DNA from: Lunularia cruciata
Lineage: Eukaryota > Streptophyta > Marchantiopsida > Lunulariales > Lunulariaceae
Assembly (NCBI GenBank): GCA_948567375.1
Contig: OX419758.1
Span: 67,733,965 to 67,797,964, forward strand
Direction of reading: 5' to 3'
Length of the DNA: 64,000 nucleotides
Positions 1-14,941 of this stretch are shown here, piece after piece. The position numbers and the translations under genes are program-made. The notes under the pieces were generated by a model that saw only the letters and a list, made by a program, of their open reading frames with translations, was not told where the DNA came from and did not search any database. The stretch's first letter is position 1. Every line of letters starts with the position of its first letter.

Positions 1-479
1 CATCATGCAATCTTCTTTGGAAGCTTGTCAGATTACATTAACCAATTTAGTGGTTGATGATCAATGATGAGAGTGAAGGGGTTACCAAATAGATAACATT
101 AGAAATGTGTTATTGGTCATACTACTACCAAGCACTCTCCCTCATATGAACTATACTTTACCTCCAATAAATGTTGGAGTGACTAGCATAGGCCACCACA
201 AACTCCTTCTCCTCATCATCATGTTGGGTGAGCATTGCTTCAAGCTCCAATGTATCCAATCAATGTGAACCTAGAATGGTCATCCTCTGATTACTCTCCT
301 AAGAATAAGAGTAGATGTCAACCTCTCTTTGAGCTCTATAAAAGCTCTCTCTTGCTCATCTCCCTAGCACCACTCCTATGTAAGTTTGGTCAACTTTGTC
401 AAGGCCTTAGTAATGGCACTAAATCCTCTAACATATCACCAACCTAAGGAATGCATGCACTCTGCTCACATCCATAGAT

Positions 480-990
480 TGAGGAATACGTGCAATAGCT
501 CCACCTTGGTTTGCTGAACACCAAGTCCTCTAGGGTAGGTAGTGTGACCCAAATACTCAACCTACTCATGAAAGAATCTACACTTCCCAAGATGTAATTT
601 GATTCCATGAGATCTCAACCTCTCAAACACCTCCAACAAATATTTTCATGCTCCTCCACAATAGTGCTATAGACCAAAATATTATCAATATAGAACCAAA
701 CAAAACCTTATCTTGTTAAGGTCTTTTAAATGAAACTCTAGAATTCAATAAGAGTGTTCTTTAACCCAAATGGTAAGAACCTCCATTGATATAATACAAC
801 CTTATAGTGAAGATTAATAGCCCAAAATGTTGTCTTGGACATATCCTCCTCCTTGACTGGAAATTGATGATATCTTGCTTAAAGGTTGCATTTGTAAATG
901 CCTTACACTCTTTGGAGTAGAGAAATGCATGCATGGAGTGCCTTGATTCAAAACACCTACGATTCTTGGTATGGATTTGGGACTTCACTT
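480..990 (-). mobile_element. Ty3/gypsy reverse transcriptase remnant (fossil)
   Basis: Read on the minus strand this stretch gives the gypsy reverse-transcriptase signature in order: an MPFGLKN block, an F-W-FYIDN-ILVYS block (the catalytic aspartate motif region), then EEHEK and a GIKLHLGKCRFF block followed by VEYLGH. These are hallmark motifs of Ty3/gypsy RT. The frame is broken in several places and the element is a fossil. Family assignment is firm; the age looks old from the amount of decay. Confidence 0.85.
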
Positions 991-1158
991 ATCTCTTGAT
1001 GGTGTTGGAGTAAGCCCTTAACACGGATGTTGAAAGGTCTATATGCACATTGAGGAATTGACTATGATCATCAACACCTCTAAGGAGTGAAAATAGATCC
1101 TTCACATGTGGTTAAACAATATAGAGTTGCAATCCATCCATGATTCATTGGATGCAAA

Positions 1159-1479
1159 ATGAATATAGGTGATCACAGTAGTGAGGATACCGCAATTTTT
1201 TTGAAGACTCAAGTGGAGTTGGCAGCTTTGACTCAAGCTCATCACACAAAACTATGGGAGCTGAAGTCAAAGATACATGCTTTGGAGGTGAAGAAGTATT
1301 CAAACAAGCAGTTGACTAAATTAGTTGAGAGGCTGCAAAAGCATATCGATGATAAGTTCAAGAGTGTCTTGACCAAAGTTTGTCATGAACTTGAGGAGCA
1401 CAATGAACACGTTGATGAGTTGATCAAGAGGTGCAAAGGAGAGGGTCAATTAGGGAAGATGGGCAAATCAAGGAATTAG
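1159..1479 (+). other. Short open frame of unknown origin inside retroelement debris
   Basis: This is a 106-codon frame with heptad-like spacing of leucines and many charged residues, compatible with a coiled coil. It lies between gypsy pieces, so it is more likely part of a decayed element (possibly gag-side) than a host gene. I recognise no family. Confidence that it encodes a functional protein is low. Confidence 0.2.
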
Positions 1480-2819
1480 TTTCTACCACATAATTATAAT
1501 GGACAAATGTATAGTAGATCACACCATTGGGGTGTGATCATCATATCATGACCATCAAAGGAATCTTACCATCAGAATTGAACCTCATTGGGGTGGGAGA
1601 CCAGCAAAGTCAAGCACCACCATGATGGGATATCATAGGGGGTATGATGTTGGGTAGGGTGACACCACTCCTGTACTACAACAAGTGTATAACTTAAGGA
1701 ATGACAATAGTCATGTATAGTACAACAATTTGCCAATGCCATGTCATTGGGACCATTCTCTCAAGGCCTAGCTAGAGTCTTGTGATTGCTAGAGTGTACA
1801 ATGAGTGCCCTTTGTAGGTGATGCTTTCATAGCATTTTATTAGCACAATAAGATAGGTACATTAGCATTGATCTTAATGAGAGTTATTCATGGCATCACA
1901 CAACCATGAATATGTCCCATCTTTTTGTAAGAAAGGTATAAAGGGAGTCACCTTGACATGATACAAGTTCAATACAATTTGGAATTCCAAATTACACCTT
2001 TTTATCCAATTTGAGTATGCTCAGTCTACTTTTTGTGCATATGAAAATTGGTGGATGTTGTGATGAAGATGCATGGAGACCTCAATGATCCTAAGTGTAT
2101 TGCTATCAATATTGTGCATGTTTTGTGATTTCTAGGTTGAGTGGTGGTGGGGAACTCAAAGTAGGAATGCAAGTGTCAAAGTGTGGGAAGGCATTCAGAC
2201 TTGGCCAGGGTGTTTGAACCTTGGGTGTTTTGAAGACTTAAGGAAAAGCATTGAGCATCCATGATGGTTGTGATTATCATGAAGTACCACGAGTAATGAA
2301 AGTCTCAATGATACATGAACCTATAGTATAGCGGTGAGGAATGCCTTTTGGGAAGTGTGGAATGTTCTTGTTCATGTTGTGTATGCATGGTATTGGTAAC
2401 TACAAAGGAAAGACGTTTTGAGCCAATGACCATCAAGATAGATTAAACCATCACCTTCAAGAGCAAACTTGATAGAATATCTTATGTGAAAGTGATTTGA
2501 TTGTTTTAGTTTTTTGTATTGTGTCACTATAGAGTGCATTACACTCGTCTAGGAATGGTTCCTACCCAAGAAGCTAAAGATATACAATAGACAAACCACA
2601 ACAATGTGATATTTTACCTTTAGTCCTACTCATTTCCAACCCGTATCCTCATTGGAATGACATGTTCTTACCATTTATACTATTAGTATGTTGATAGTGG
2701 GTTCTCACAAGTCATTATTGGTAGTGCAGTATACAGACCAATCTACAATAGTTTGTTGCTAGATGTGTGGTTTGTGTCCAAATAAGAGCATCATTTAATG
2801 CTCCCACATCAAAGTTACA

Positions 2820-3400
2820 CCCATTTCCTATCATGGAGTTAGGTTACCATTGAAGTTTGGACTTTGTTGGACCTTTACCATTGATTGTGGACATCATCAA
2901 TATGTTTTCATTATGGTGGAGCACTTCTCCAAGTGCATTGAGTTGGTGGCACTTCTTGCTAAGTGAAACAAAGGACCTTGTCAAATAGTTGCAGTACCTT
3001 GTGAAATAGTAGTCTTTGTGGTGTCAATAATAGCTTAATTGTTCTTGGATCAGGTTCTTAGTCATTTTAGTGCACTAGTTGAGGTTTTGTTTGATCAAGG
3101 TGTAGAATTCCTGGGAGAGTTTCATGTCTTGTGTGACAAGCCCTTGATTGATTATTGTACTACCTCTCAAGATCACCCTAATGCAGATAGCTTAAAAGAG
3201 AGAGTGGTTAATATGGTGAAGAGAGGATTGTGTAAGTACGGTTTGCAAAGAGGCCACTTGGGAGATGGTGTCCCTAGTTACCTTGGTTAGCCATGGGTTA
3301 TTGGTTTAATTTGCAAGTCTCATTGACATCCTTCTCTCCTTACTTTCTACTCTATGAATGAGATCTAAATTTACCTACATCCATTTGTGTTCACAAGACA
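2820..3400 (+). mobile_element. Ty3/gypsy integrase remnant (fossil)
   Basis: On the plus strand the translated pieces read DFVGPLP, then HQYVFIMVEHFSKCIELVAL, then VLFDQGVEFLGEF, then HPNADSLKERVVNMVKRGL and GLQRGHLGDG. This is the order of the gypsy integrase catalytic core, with its Asp-Asp-Glu region. It is broken and lies in the opposite orientation to the reverse transcriptase piece at 480-990. Confidence 0.85.
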
Positions 3401-5225
3401 ATGTACCAAGTTTAAAGGTGGAATAAGATTTGTTGTGTGATCCTTGTTACGAGATGATACATGTCCAAGATACACAAAGTTCAAGTATAGGATTACGGGT
3501 CCAATGTTATAGGACAATTCATTGTGAGCTTGGAGGGCCAACTATAGGATAGAGAAGTGTTCCATGATCCTTCTCTAGGGGATGCATAGTTGAAGAAGTG
3601 TGAGCATGATCTATTATCTACTTGTATTATAGTGAGATAAGATATGTATGTAACTAATGCAAAGACAATGTGCTAATTATGTCAAGAGTATAATCTAGAC
3701 TATAATCAAGGGTTAGGAGCCAAATGGTATTAGTGGCAATGGCTTTTGAAGGAGATGCCCACCGTAGGAGTAGTGTTGGGGGTAGGAGAATTCTTTTAGG
3801 GTTAGACATTGCTTGTATATAAGTGAGCTTAACCCACTAAGTTGGGGTTGGTTGGAGAATGATGTAGAGTTCTCTTTTGCATCTATTGTTTTGTTGTTCT
3901 TTGGTGGTTCTTCTTTCATTCTTGGATCTAGCTACTACAATCCATTAGCAGTGCCAAACTCAATGTGTGATCCTAAGAGATAGAGTGTATTTGATTCACG
4001 AGGGACCTTGCTTGGCAAAAGAAGGCTAGTAGGCAGTATTAAGGACTACCTTTGTATGATTGGTGATGGGACATACATTTTTGTCCCATCATGCAATCCC
4101 AATTATATAAAAGAAAACACTTTCATCCAATTCTTGAGGAATATGTGGTTGAGTTCTATTCCTAATGTATAAGTGTGTAATTTGTATGACTTAGTACTCC
4201 TTGTTGACTCATTGCACTCTGGTCCCAAACTTTGGAGTGTCGTGTAGCCATGCACATAGCACTATATTGATTGACATAAGGAACAAACCAAGGAGGCAAA
4301 AGGGTTCATAGGGGTTACATACCTGTGAGTCATCTCTTGGGTTAAGTATCCAATAGTGAACCCCGTCATATAGTAGGGATATAATTGCTATGGGAATCTT
4401 GCTTTTAGTTCCTTTCTAAGCTCAAAGAAGTGCCGGTTGTGTGAAGGTTGTCCCATAATACTCCAATTTCATAGCATCCCACACCCCAACTCTGAGATTG
4501 GTCTAACCAACAACAATTCTTCATGATGCTATTGTAGTTTTGGACTTGGAGCATCATGTAGTTTTGGACTTGGATGATCTAAACATATGGATGAGCGCAT
4601 GTTCTCAACAAAAAGATACCTTTTAGAAAGTGATGTTGATGGCCTTTGAGAACTTAGCAATGCTCAACATAGGGATACCTTATGCTATGCTACTATTTGA
4701 GGAGGAGGTTATAGGCCCTCAATCCATCAATTTCATCTATGTGATTATGTATATCTATAGAAGATTGCATTGATAATACTTGATGTGACTACAAGCCGCA
4801 CTATCTTGAGAGTGCGTGAGGTTTTGCCTTTAGAAGTCCTCATATTGGAAGGACATGATGGTGTTTTTTGGAGGGATCATGTGAGTAATTGTGTGTCATG
4901 CCACCTCCCAAGCATTGATTGCACTATGGACCTAAGCTTGGCAATTGCATGTGTAAGCTTGTGGTGTATGTTATGTGGCTCTCCAAGTGGAGTTATTATT
5001 ATGTTGGTGTGTGATAATTGTTTGAGAGGATGAAATATGGCATTTTTTACTCCTCTCCTCATGGTGGTTCTTCAAGGTAATAGTTATGTCCTTGATGTAC
5101 TTGACCTATAGCTAGTTCACTCTTTATGTGATATAGATTGCAAGCCTACAACTAACAATGAGGCTATATAGCACCCGGCCTCTTGATCTTTGCACACCAT
5201 AGAGCATATCTTATACTTTGGAGTA

Positions 5226-6115
<890 letters not shown>

Positions 6116-7415
6116 TTAGATGCTGGAGTGATAGTCTTGGCGGTCATAACTATACTAGTAGTTGCTCAAAGACTACTTAGTGGTGGCCAGATTTTGTGTT
6201 AAGGCTATTGATCACACCATTGGAGTTCTCATTAGTTACACCATTTGCACCACCAAATGGACTGTTAGTGGTGCCATAAGGGCTGCAGTGCTAGGTCGAG
6301 TCTATGAGGTAAACCTTCAAAGTGCAGTTCCAATGAGCTCACTTCTTTGATGTTGAGCCTTTGAGTTCTTGGCTATGGTAAAAAGAAGGCCATCAAGAAT
6401 TACTTGGAATCTCTTAGCTAGATTAGGTGTAGCTTGATTGTAATCAGTGTCCATTGTTGCTAGATTATTGAGTTGAGGAATGAGTTCTGATCCAAGTTGA
6501 GTGTGATTCAAGTGTCAACTGAATTGGTTATTTTGGCACTTTAGAGTTCATATATGAATTCTATATGAGCTGGGCTTTTATAGTGTTTGATGTTGACAGC
6601 AATGTATGTTGTGCAACAATGTATATATGCACAATAGTTAATCTTAATATATTTACATTCCTTGTTTTTTCATAGGATATCAAGATTGTGAAATTCAAGT
6701 AAGACCTACAAGTGGAGAGAGATGATCTCAAACAACTATTTTGGAGGTTTCTCAAAAAATTATCATTGCAGTCTTTCCTCAAGTACCTTTTGATAGACTT
6801 CTTGATCCTTTTCAACCCATTTTGTGTATTTCTCCACACATCATCAATGGTGGTAAGAGCTTGTCCAAAAATTGGCTTGGAGTGTTAGGATGGAGGGCTA
6901 TCATCAATAGTAACAACTATAATGACTCCATTTTGAGTAGTGAGCTTCCTTCCTTCTTATTGAGGTATGAGAGTCATCATAGAGAAGTCCATTAATGTGA
7001 AGAAGCTCTTCCTATTGATTCTTCATTTTGACAAGCAATATCATTCTTGATTAAAAAAATAAAAAGCATAAAAAATAGGAGGTATTCATAATTCATGAGT
7101 ATGTTCCCTTGTGTAAAGCAAGGGGAACATTGTCTGGTAAAAGGCACTATCATCAAACTTGAGAGTGCTATCCTCTGAGTCCAAGGAACTACCCTTTGGG
7201 GTTGTAGAAGTGAGCATGCAAAGATTATTTTGCAACCATGGTGGAAGATTGGAGCTAAGGCCTTGTGACTTTCTATCACTTGCCACTTGAGGTGTGTCAT
7301 GGCTGCTCATCTCTTCTTTGGTTATAAGTAGACAATTAGCAATGGTATCCATGATTTGCTTGTTGCTATTAGCGTGAGTAGTGCTCCATGCATCAATTAT
7401 TGAAGTTTGGTTTTC

Positions 7416-7790
7416 CTTCATGATCCAAGCTTGAGACAAGCTCTGTTTGATACATCAAAAGTATGGTTGTGATTTGATTTCCTTACAAAATTCAACTTGC
7501 AAATCTTCCAAAAGGTGATGACATCAGCACCCATAAACCATGGAACTCTTAGTAAAATTGGAAATTGCATTGGAGCAAGCATATCCATGATCAAGTAGGC
7601 AACCAAAAAGGTCTACTCATCAATGAGTGTATGGATCTTAGACAACACCCCGATAGTGCAATGTATTCTCTTATCGGCCATTTGGAGAAGGATGGAAGTC
7701 TCAATCATATCCTCCAATCCAAGTGTTTTCATGACATCCTTGGTGATGATATTCACTGAGGATCCCAAGTCGATGCAACAATTTGGAATA
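7416..7790 (-). mobile_element. Ty3/gypsy aspartic protease remnant (fossil)
   Basis: The minus strand reads IDLGSSVNIITKDVMKTLGL, followed by LLQMADKR and a stretch ending ILLRVPWFMGADVITFWKI. A D-x-G-S-S-x-N-I motif and a downstream ADxS/ADKR block are typical of retropepsin-like proteases in plant gypsy gag-pol. It lies downstream, on the same strand, of the zinc-knuckle region at 7960-8540, which is the expected gag-to-protease order. Broken fossil. Confidence 0.8.
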
Positions 7791-7959
7791 ATACTCCCTT
7801 GGGTTGTTATGAGAATGTTTGGGTCATGGACCTTGTATAGAATACATGATGATCCATTAGAATGGTTTCAACAACCGTAGTGTGCGGGAATCCCATAGTT
7901 GAAGTCGGTGGTACTTCTACCTGATCATATCCCTACAGGGGTGAACATTCCCAATTAGT

Positions 7960-8540
7960 GGATCTTTGAAGTGGACTATGGGTTGTTCCTTTGTTATGAA
8001 GTTTTGCATTTCTTGCTTTCTAAAGGGGATACTTAAGCTGCTTGATATGATATTGGCCTTTATGTTAGCTATATCAACAAGAATAGCATAGTCAAGTATG
8101 ATAGATGTTGGTGGCTGCTTTGCCAAAATATGAACATATACATTTCCAAAGCGTTCTAAGGGGTTGCATTCCACATAGTTTCTTCATCCAAACTCCCGGA
8201 GGAATAGCTCTCAGAATTAGAGCTGCTACCCGGATCAGGTACTACATAAGTGCGGGAACTTGTTGTGAGAACACGTTTGCCTCTGCAATAGCACTTTGAT
8301 CGATTGGAATTGTTTTTCTCTTCGCGGAACTTACTTCAATCACGATGAAATGCACATTTCCGCTATGACCACCGTTATTCTAAGGGTCGTTCTGCACGGG
8401 CACTTCCTGTGCATGAGTGATAAAATTCAAGATGGCTGGGCATTGCACCATGGTATTTGTTTCGGAACAAAACATGCAACAGGTAGACTTGTTAGGACAT
8501 CAATTCGCATAGTGATTCTCACTATAATTGTGTCAACATA
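7960..8540 (-). mobile_element. Ty3/gypsy gag zinc-knuckle region remnant (fossil)
   Basis: Translated on the minus strand, pieces read ENHYAN-CPNKSTCCMFC followed by MVQCPAILNFITHAQEVPVQ. This resembles the cysteine-rich nucleocapsid end of a plant gypsy gag and the linker before protease. Its upstream end runs directly into the remains of LHCII exon 1 near 8598, so the element and the LHCII pseudogene share a junction. Several breaks are present. Confidence 0.6.
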
Positions 8541-8597
8541 TCTCGAATCCGAGAGGTCCTCTAACTCGCGTGTTTCCTCTTCCTCCTCATAAAGGTG

Positions 8598-9486
<889 letters not shown>

Positions 9487-11230
9487 AGAGTGATAAAATT
9501 TTGCTGCATTACCAGTAGTTAAGAGACTAGGCTGTATGTACCATAGGGTCAAGCATTCACCATGCATCAATCTTTTGATCACTGTCATTCTTGCGTGCAG
9601 TAAAGCTTCCGGCCAATTTTGGAACTTCCACATGCGTTTCAGTGCATCACTATTCACTGTTTGTAAGGATCCAAGAACGAGAGCTAATTTTAGTTTTTGG
9701 GGAACTGTTGTCCGCACCGTGTATATCGTCTATAGTTAACTGGTTCCGAGAGCAGTGGATCAAGCCTTAGAGGCAGTGGCAACATTACCTTGCAGATGAA
9801 AACTACAATATGATCAAGAAATGCATGAATAGAATCTCGCTCTTGTACCTTCTGTTACAAAGCACTCTTGGTCAAGCTATGTAGCCCAACCGTTTACTTA
9901 ACCACAATCACCTACATGCAGACACAAACACTGTCTGACGTCAAGCACAACACTTGCCCCGGTTATATTAAGAAATACGCCTGTGCAACAAGACGGCCGC
10001 TCTTATTCGCCAAGTTGTGTGTTCTGTGTAAAGATTTCATAAGAAACTAAAATGTAAACATGCCGCAACGTACAGACATTCAATTTCTTGCCGTAATAAC
10101 GGACAAATACTTCAAGGTGCAAAGGCAACGATAGTTTATGCATCCACGTTCCCATCGGCAAATCTGGCATCCTGAAATGCTGCTAGTTGTTCCCGCAAAG
10201 GAACAATAATAGGTGGCTAGCAAAACTCCTCGAAAAGAAGTATTTCGATCTAGAAAAACAAGTCACCTTAAGTTACCAGATGAGCGTGATCGTAAGTGAA
10301 TCGGCGATACTAACCATGAGAAACCCCAAGAAAGAGTAACCACACATGAAACTCAGCCCGTCATTAAGGAGACGATTGCATCATTATGGTGACGACTGCT
10401 CCTTTCACAGACCAGAAGCTCCTGAAATGTAGAAACTCTTTGGCTAGCTGATCAAGCCAGAAGGCCAAGGATGTTAAGATCGGACGCAGTAGACTTATGG
10501 ATACATATCTATAAATGCATCCCAGGTTTTGTCGATGGGTACGGACCTCAGGTTTGCTTGTAGATTTGGAAGTTTTGTACGTCTGAGAACCGAAGCTCTT
10601 GAATCTGACAACGCCATTAGGAGTCCCACGAGTACGACCAGAACATCTGAGAGGTAGGTAAGGGCATCTGGCTAGCTTGGTAGCCAATGAATCGTCTTTG
10701 TTCTGCCCGAAGTAAAGCCGGCCTGGAATGTACTCTGCTTAATAACAAAAGGCTGCAGACCAAAATTTACGGTAGACTGAACTTGGGAGAGATTTGAGTC
10801 ATGAAGACTTACTCATTGTTTTCCCGATTCACATCTCTACGAGTTGGAGCCTATCGTGACAGACTAAGCACCGGAAGATTGGTAGCGCCAGAATACATCC
10901 GATTCATATTTAGCTGGAATTTACTCGGGAGTAAAATGTCAGAACGGATCGACACGAACTCCACTCACACCTAAACGAGCGCCAATTTGGGTGAGTGGTC
11001 ACTGAGTACCTTCTTACCTATGTCCGCTCATTCATAATCTTCAAAGTCACGCCAAACCCGCTTTTGAGCGGTTAACAAAATGATCTGCAAGTAGGAGGGA
11101 CAGAAGGCCACTTCACATGGCTCATCGATGTCCGACAGTTTTAACTTACGTTAGCCTTCTAAGCATTGACGGACAGAGTATCTGTTGGTGTGTCCATGGG
11201 AGTGCAAAGGTCCGGCAGTTAATTTGGACG
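9487..11230. other. Intergenic stretch, no gene recognised
   Basis: After the diverged 3' UTR of the LHCII pseudogene I see no coding motif, RNA gene or element I can name. The longest frame (10364-10687, minus, 107 codons) has no recognisable domain and is probably chance. Confidence 0.5.
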
Positions 11231-11240
11231 TCCGTCACAC

Positions 11241-11420
11241 CTATAAATATACCTGCGATGATTGGTCATTTTGGATTATTAATTGGTGCTAAAAAGTAAC
11301 CAGTTTTCCCATCAGGGTATGACAAGTAAGCTATAAATATACCTGCGATGATTGGTCATTTTGGATTATTAATTGGTGCTAAAAAGTAACCAGTTTTCCC
11401 ATAAGGGGATGACAAGTAAG
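11241..11420. repeat. 90-bp tandem duplication
   Basis: Two adjacent copies, 11241-11330 and 11331-11420, start CTATAAATATACCTGCGATG and end GACAAGTAAG. They differ at only a few positions (ATCAGGGTAT versus ATAAGGGGAT near the end), so the duplication is young. It lies just upstream of the Harbinger transposon. Confidence 0.95.
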
Positions 11421-11774
11421 GACATTTGAGACCTGCAAACGTCCGTATCTTTTGTTTCTTACACTCATTTTGAACATAAAAGGGTTCATTGGATTCAAAT
11501 TTCAGTCTTTTTTCATATATTCAAGATTGATTTTTGTGATCTCATGTTCTTTTGGTTAATATAGTCCAAAACAGAAAATCTCATGCAATAAGCCACATTG
11601 TTGATGGGAGAAATATTTTTTGAACAAGAGGAAGATATTACACCGGAGTTCTGGAGCTGGTTCTTGATGGCAAATACTTATTTTTTGTTATCTCAAAGAG
11701 GAATACCAAGAGACTTCTGGGTGATACCAAGATAGTACACATGGTGGGAGATTGTTCACAAGCAAGTATGGTCA

Positions 11775-12840
11775 ATGGATTCAGACTTTTTAAACAATCA
11801 TATGAGAAGCAAATACCAAATGTCATATCAAAGTTTTAAGAAATTGGTTGATGAGATTGAACCACATGTGCCTACTATGTTTGAATGGCTATATGCTAGA
11901 AAAAGAGTGGAGTTAGGAAAATGTGTAGTTGTAGTTTTACACAGATTTGCACACAATTCACCATTGAAACTCTTAGTGGTTTGTATTGTCTTGGTGAATT
12001 GACTATAGTGAAGTACACTATAATTATAGTTGAGATACTAACAAAACAAAGACAAAATATATTCTAAATACATCAGATGGCCTACACTAGCAGAATGTAT
12101 TGAGAGCATGTCAAATTTTACATAGATCTGTAGAATTTCACAATTCATTGGTTGTATAGATGGTACACATATCAAATTGAGAATCAAACTAGCTATGAGA
12201 TTTTATCTTGATAGGAATAGACACTCATATTACTCTATTCTGCTACAAGGCATTTGTGAGGCGGATCTTTGGTTTTGGGACTTGTGTTGTAGAATGTCTG
12301 GATCTACTCACGATGTTGCACATTTACAACAGTCCAACTTATATCAAGCAATGGAATCAAGGACAGCTCTCACTCAGCCAACACTCATTTTGCCACAAGA
12401 AAATCATACGATACAAGTGATTCCACCATTGATCCTTGGAGATACAGCCTATCCATTACATCAATGGTTGTTGAAACGTTGACATCTACATTCACATCAA
12501 GGAGAACCTATGTAGAATGTATTGGACAACCATACATCAAAAGCATGTGTACGTGTGGAGAATGCATTTGGTCAATTGAAAGGTAGATGGAGCATATTGA
12601 GTGACTGTCCAATGCAATTGGAAGTTGTTCCAAGAGTGACACTTGCATGTGCAGTCCTACACAACTTTGTAATTCAACAAGGAGAACCATTACCTATTGA
12701 CGTCAATGTAGTGGATGGGCGTATGAATGGAGCATGTATTTTGCCACTCCCAGAATCTATAGCAGATAAATGGAGTACAACTAGAGGTGAATGAGTAAGA
12801 GCAACTTTATACAAGCAATTCAAAAGTACTCATGTTCATC
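11775..12840 (+). pseudogene. PIF/Harbinger transposase, broken
   Basis: The recognisable parts lie in one frame. An N-terminal block contains MSYQSFKKLVDEIEPHV. The first catalytic Asp is in IGCIDGTHIKL near 12150-12180. GICEADLWFWDLCC and GSTHDVAHL follow. The second Asp is in LILGDTAYPLHQWLLKR near 12435-12480, and the catalytic Glu is in RVENAFGQLKGRW near 12552-12590. The C-terminal CAVLHNFVI motif is also present. This D-D-E order and the CAVLHN motif are typical of HARBI1-like transposases. In-frame stops at about 12000, 12123 and 12480 show that it is a pseudogene. It is convergent with the Myb/SANT-like gene at 13.07-14.0 kb. Confidence 0.85.
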
Positions 12841-13072
12841 TAGATATAGCAAATGTAGTTTGAGAGTGAAGGTATTTACTTACTCAAGATGGCGGTCCAC
12901 GTTGGTTGTTTTTCAAGATTTCAAGCTCCATACGTTTCAGTTCAAGCATTTGGCTCCTTAAATCCATCTTGCGTTGTTCTTGAACCATCATCAAGTCAAA
13001 TTTATGATCTTCCTACAAGGATATCTTCTCATGTGTTTCCTTCACTACTTGAGTAAATTCAAGCATACACTT

Positions 13073-14007
13073 CTACATTCCATCTTCACCTTCTTTTGAT
13101 ACTCTTTGCTTTTTGTTACGTTTCACAACAACACCAAGTTGAGCACAAGCTTTTGTTTTAGGACTGATTATGGTCTGATTACCAATTGTCTCTAGAGAAG
13201 GTGTAGAGACTTGTGGTGTTTCTTTCTCATCATCAGATATCAAAACATCCATATATGGTTGTTCAGGTTGATTTACATGAGATGCTTCCTCACTCCCATC
13301 AATAATTTCATCAATCAAGTCTACAAACCCTCTCTCATTAGTTATTGAAGTGTTAATACCACCATCACCTGCTCTTGGAATGCCTTGTTCTTTTGGTGAA
13401 CCACCTCTAATTCTGTGCATTTGTTCATAGAACTCTCATGAACTTGGTTATATGTATGTGGTTTGTTCTCCTTTCTCAAACTTGTATTTTTTAACTAGAC
13501 CATCAAGCTTGTTCTCGAGAATCTATGGCTCATAAGGTGTTGTTATATTGATAGCTTCACTGAACCTATTAGCAAACACCTTCCACTAATCATGACTTAC
13601 ATTGCCTTGGTTATAATGATTAAAATAAATATCTTCATACATATCCAAAAAAAGCTTCACATGACTAGAAATCCACTCCACTTTAGCTTTCTTTGGAATG
13701 GAAACACCGGTAAACACAATTGACAACCGTAGACAAATAATCAATATATTATTATTTTGGAATAGTATCACAATCTACATATGAAATAGTCAAAATCATA
13801 CCTCTCACAAGAGCATCCTTTGATATTGAATTTTTCTTTTTTGGACCAAGCTTCTTCCTCGATGGAGCATGCAAATCTCTCACCAATATATTTGGTTCTA
13901 TAGATGGAAGAGTTCACAAAACATTCTAATTCTGTACAATCTCTTCCATTCTTTTGCATAAAATTCAAAAATATACATGTAAGTTTAGTTTGATAGAAAA
14001 TTTTCAT
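13073..14007 (-). pseudogene. Harbinger-associated Myb/SANT-like protein remnant
   Basis: The minus strand carries three frames that fit one diverged protein. 13768-14007 contains basic, cysteine-bearing sequence. 13586-13771 includes KAKVEWISSHVKLFLDMYED, which resembles the start of the plant Myb/SANT-like domain used by Harbinger second ORFs (usually W-x3-HVKLFLDL). 13073-13420 is an acidic, serine-rich C-terminal part with the basic motif KRNKKQRVSK. In PIF/Harbinger elements this protein helps import the transposase and bind DNA; that role comes from the family and is not shown here. Frames are not continuous, so it is either broken or spliced. Confidence 0.65.
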
Positions 14008-14354
14008 CTCATCAATATCATTGCAATATTAATCTATTTTCTTCAGTTTTAAATCACACATGATAAACATTGCATAACCTTCAATTCAAGCTATAGAATA
14101 GCCCAATACATCCAGACATTAAAAAGTTATGATATATTACATATTTGATCAATCTCAAAAGTCAAAAATCAGAACCCTAATGTGTTTGTTTGGAAAGTCG
14201 ATATACTCTCTCATAGTCATAGAATGTGATGTTTGAAAGTTCTCTTGCCTGTTATCATCCAACCCATTAACCTAGAAATTCCCTTGTCACGATATGCCTG
14301 ACGTATAAACTCCGGCTGAGGGTTTGAACATCAAGTAAACCTGATGTACGCCTT

Positions 14355-14576
14355 AGCTCCGTCGGATTTATAACTACCGTACTTTGTCTTTTAGTGGGCA
14401 GCCGGAGCCCATAGGAGCCATGTGAATCGAGTAAGAACCGGATTAAAACATCACGACCATCCCGCATGAGCTCCGTCAGAATTATAACTGCCCTACTTTG
14501 TCTTTTAGTGGGCAGCCGGAGCCCGGAGGAACATGTTAATCGAGTAAGAGCCGGAATAAAACATCACGGCCATCCC
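14355..14576. repeat. 114-bp tandem duplication upstream of LHCII
   Basis: Copies at 14355-14463 and 14469-14576 both begin AGCTCCGTC and include ACTTTGTCTTTTAGTGGGCA and AAAACATCACG. They are spaced by 114 bp and differ at roughly ten positions. They lie 450-680 bp upstream of the LHCII start codon, so they could be a duplicated promoter module; that role is inference. Confidence 0.9.
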
Positions 14577-14941
14577 AAGTTGAAAAGACGTTACAGCAAA
14601 AGTCAGAATAGCCATCGCTTTCGAATTGAAAGAGGAGCTCCACTAGCATCTAAACGAACTGCAATGTGGGTGGTGGCTTGCGACAAACAGACTAGGCAAG
14701 CAGTCTCTTCCCCAGAATATAAACTCAACAAGGGCTGTTCTATCCCTGGGTGTCAGAGATTCAACCAACTTTAGATAGCGTCCACAAACACGGAAGGGCC
14801 CTCGTGAGGACTTGAAATCCATTGGATTACTTGATTGCTTCAGTTCCTGGTCATTCAGAGTTCGACATGTGGGCACCGTGAGACGGTTTGCACTTGGCAC
14901 GACTGTTCATGTGCCAACGTCCACATCATCTTAAATATTTG

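Larger units (their letters stand above)
11600..14010. mobile_element. Broken PIF/Harbinger DNA transposon with two convergent genes
   Basis: A DDE transposase of PIF/Harbinger (HARBI1-like) type lies on the plus strand (about 11775-12840). Its partner, a Myb/SANT-like DNA-binding protein, lies on the minus strand (about 13073-14007). The two genes point toward each other. Paired ORFs of exactly these two types define PIF/Harbinger elements. I could not identify terminal inverted repeats or a 3-bp TWA target duplication by eye, so the outer borders are approximate. The transposase frame carries stops, so the copy is not autonomous. Confidence 0.85.

Noticed and set aside
10364-10687. 107-codon minus-strand frame downstream of the LHCII pseudogene
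   Set aside because: No family features; basic and Ser-rich composition compatible with chance translation of intergenic sequence.
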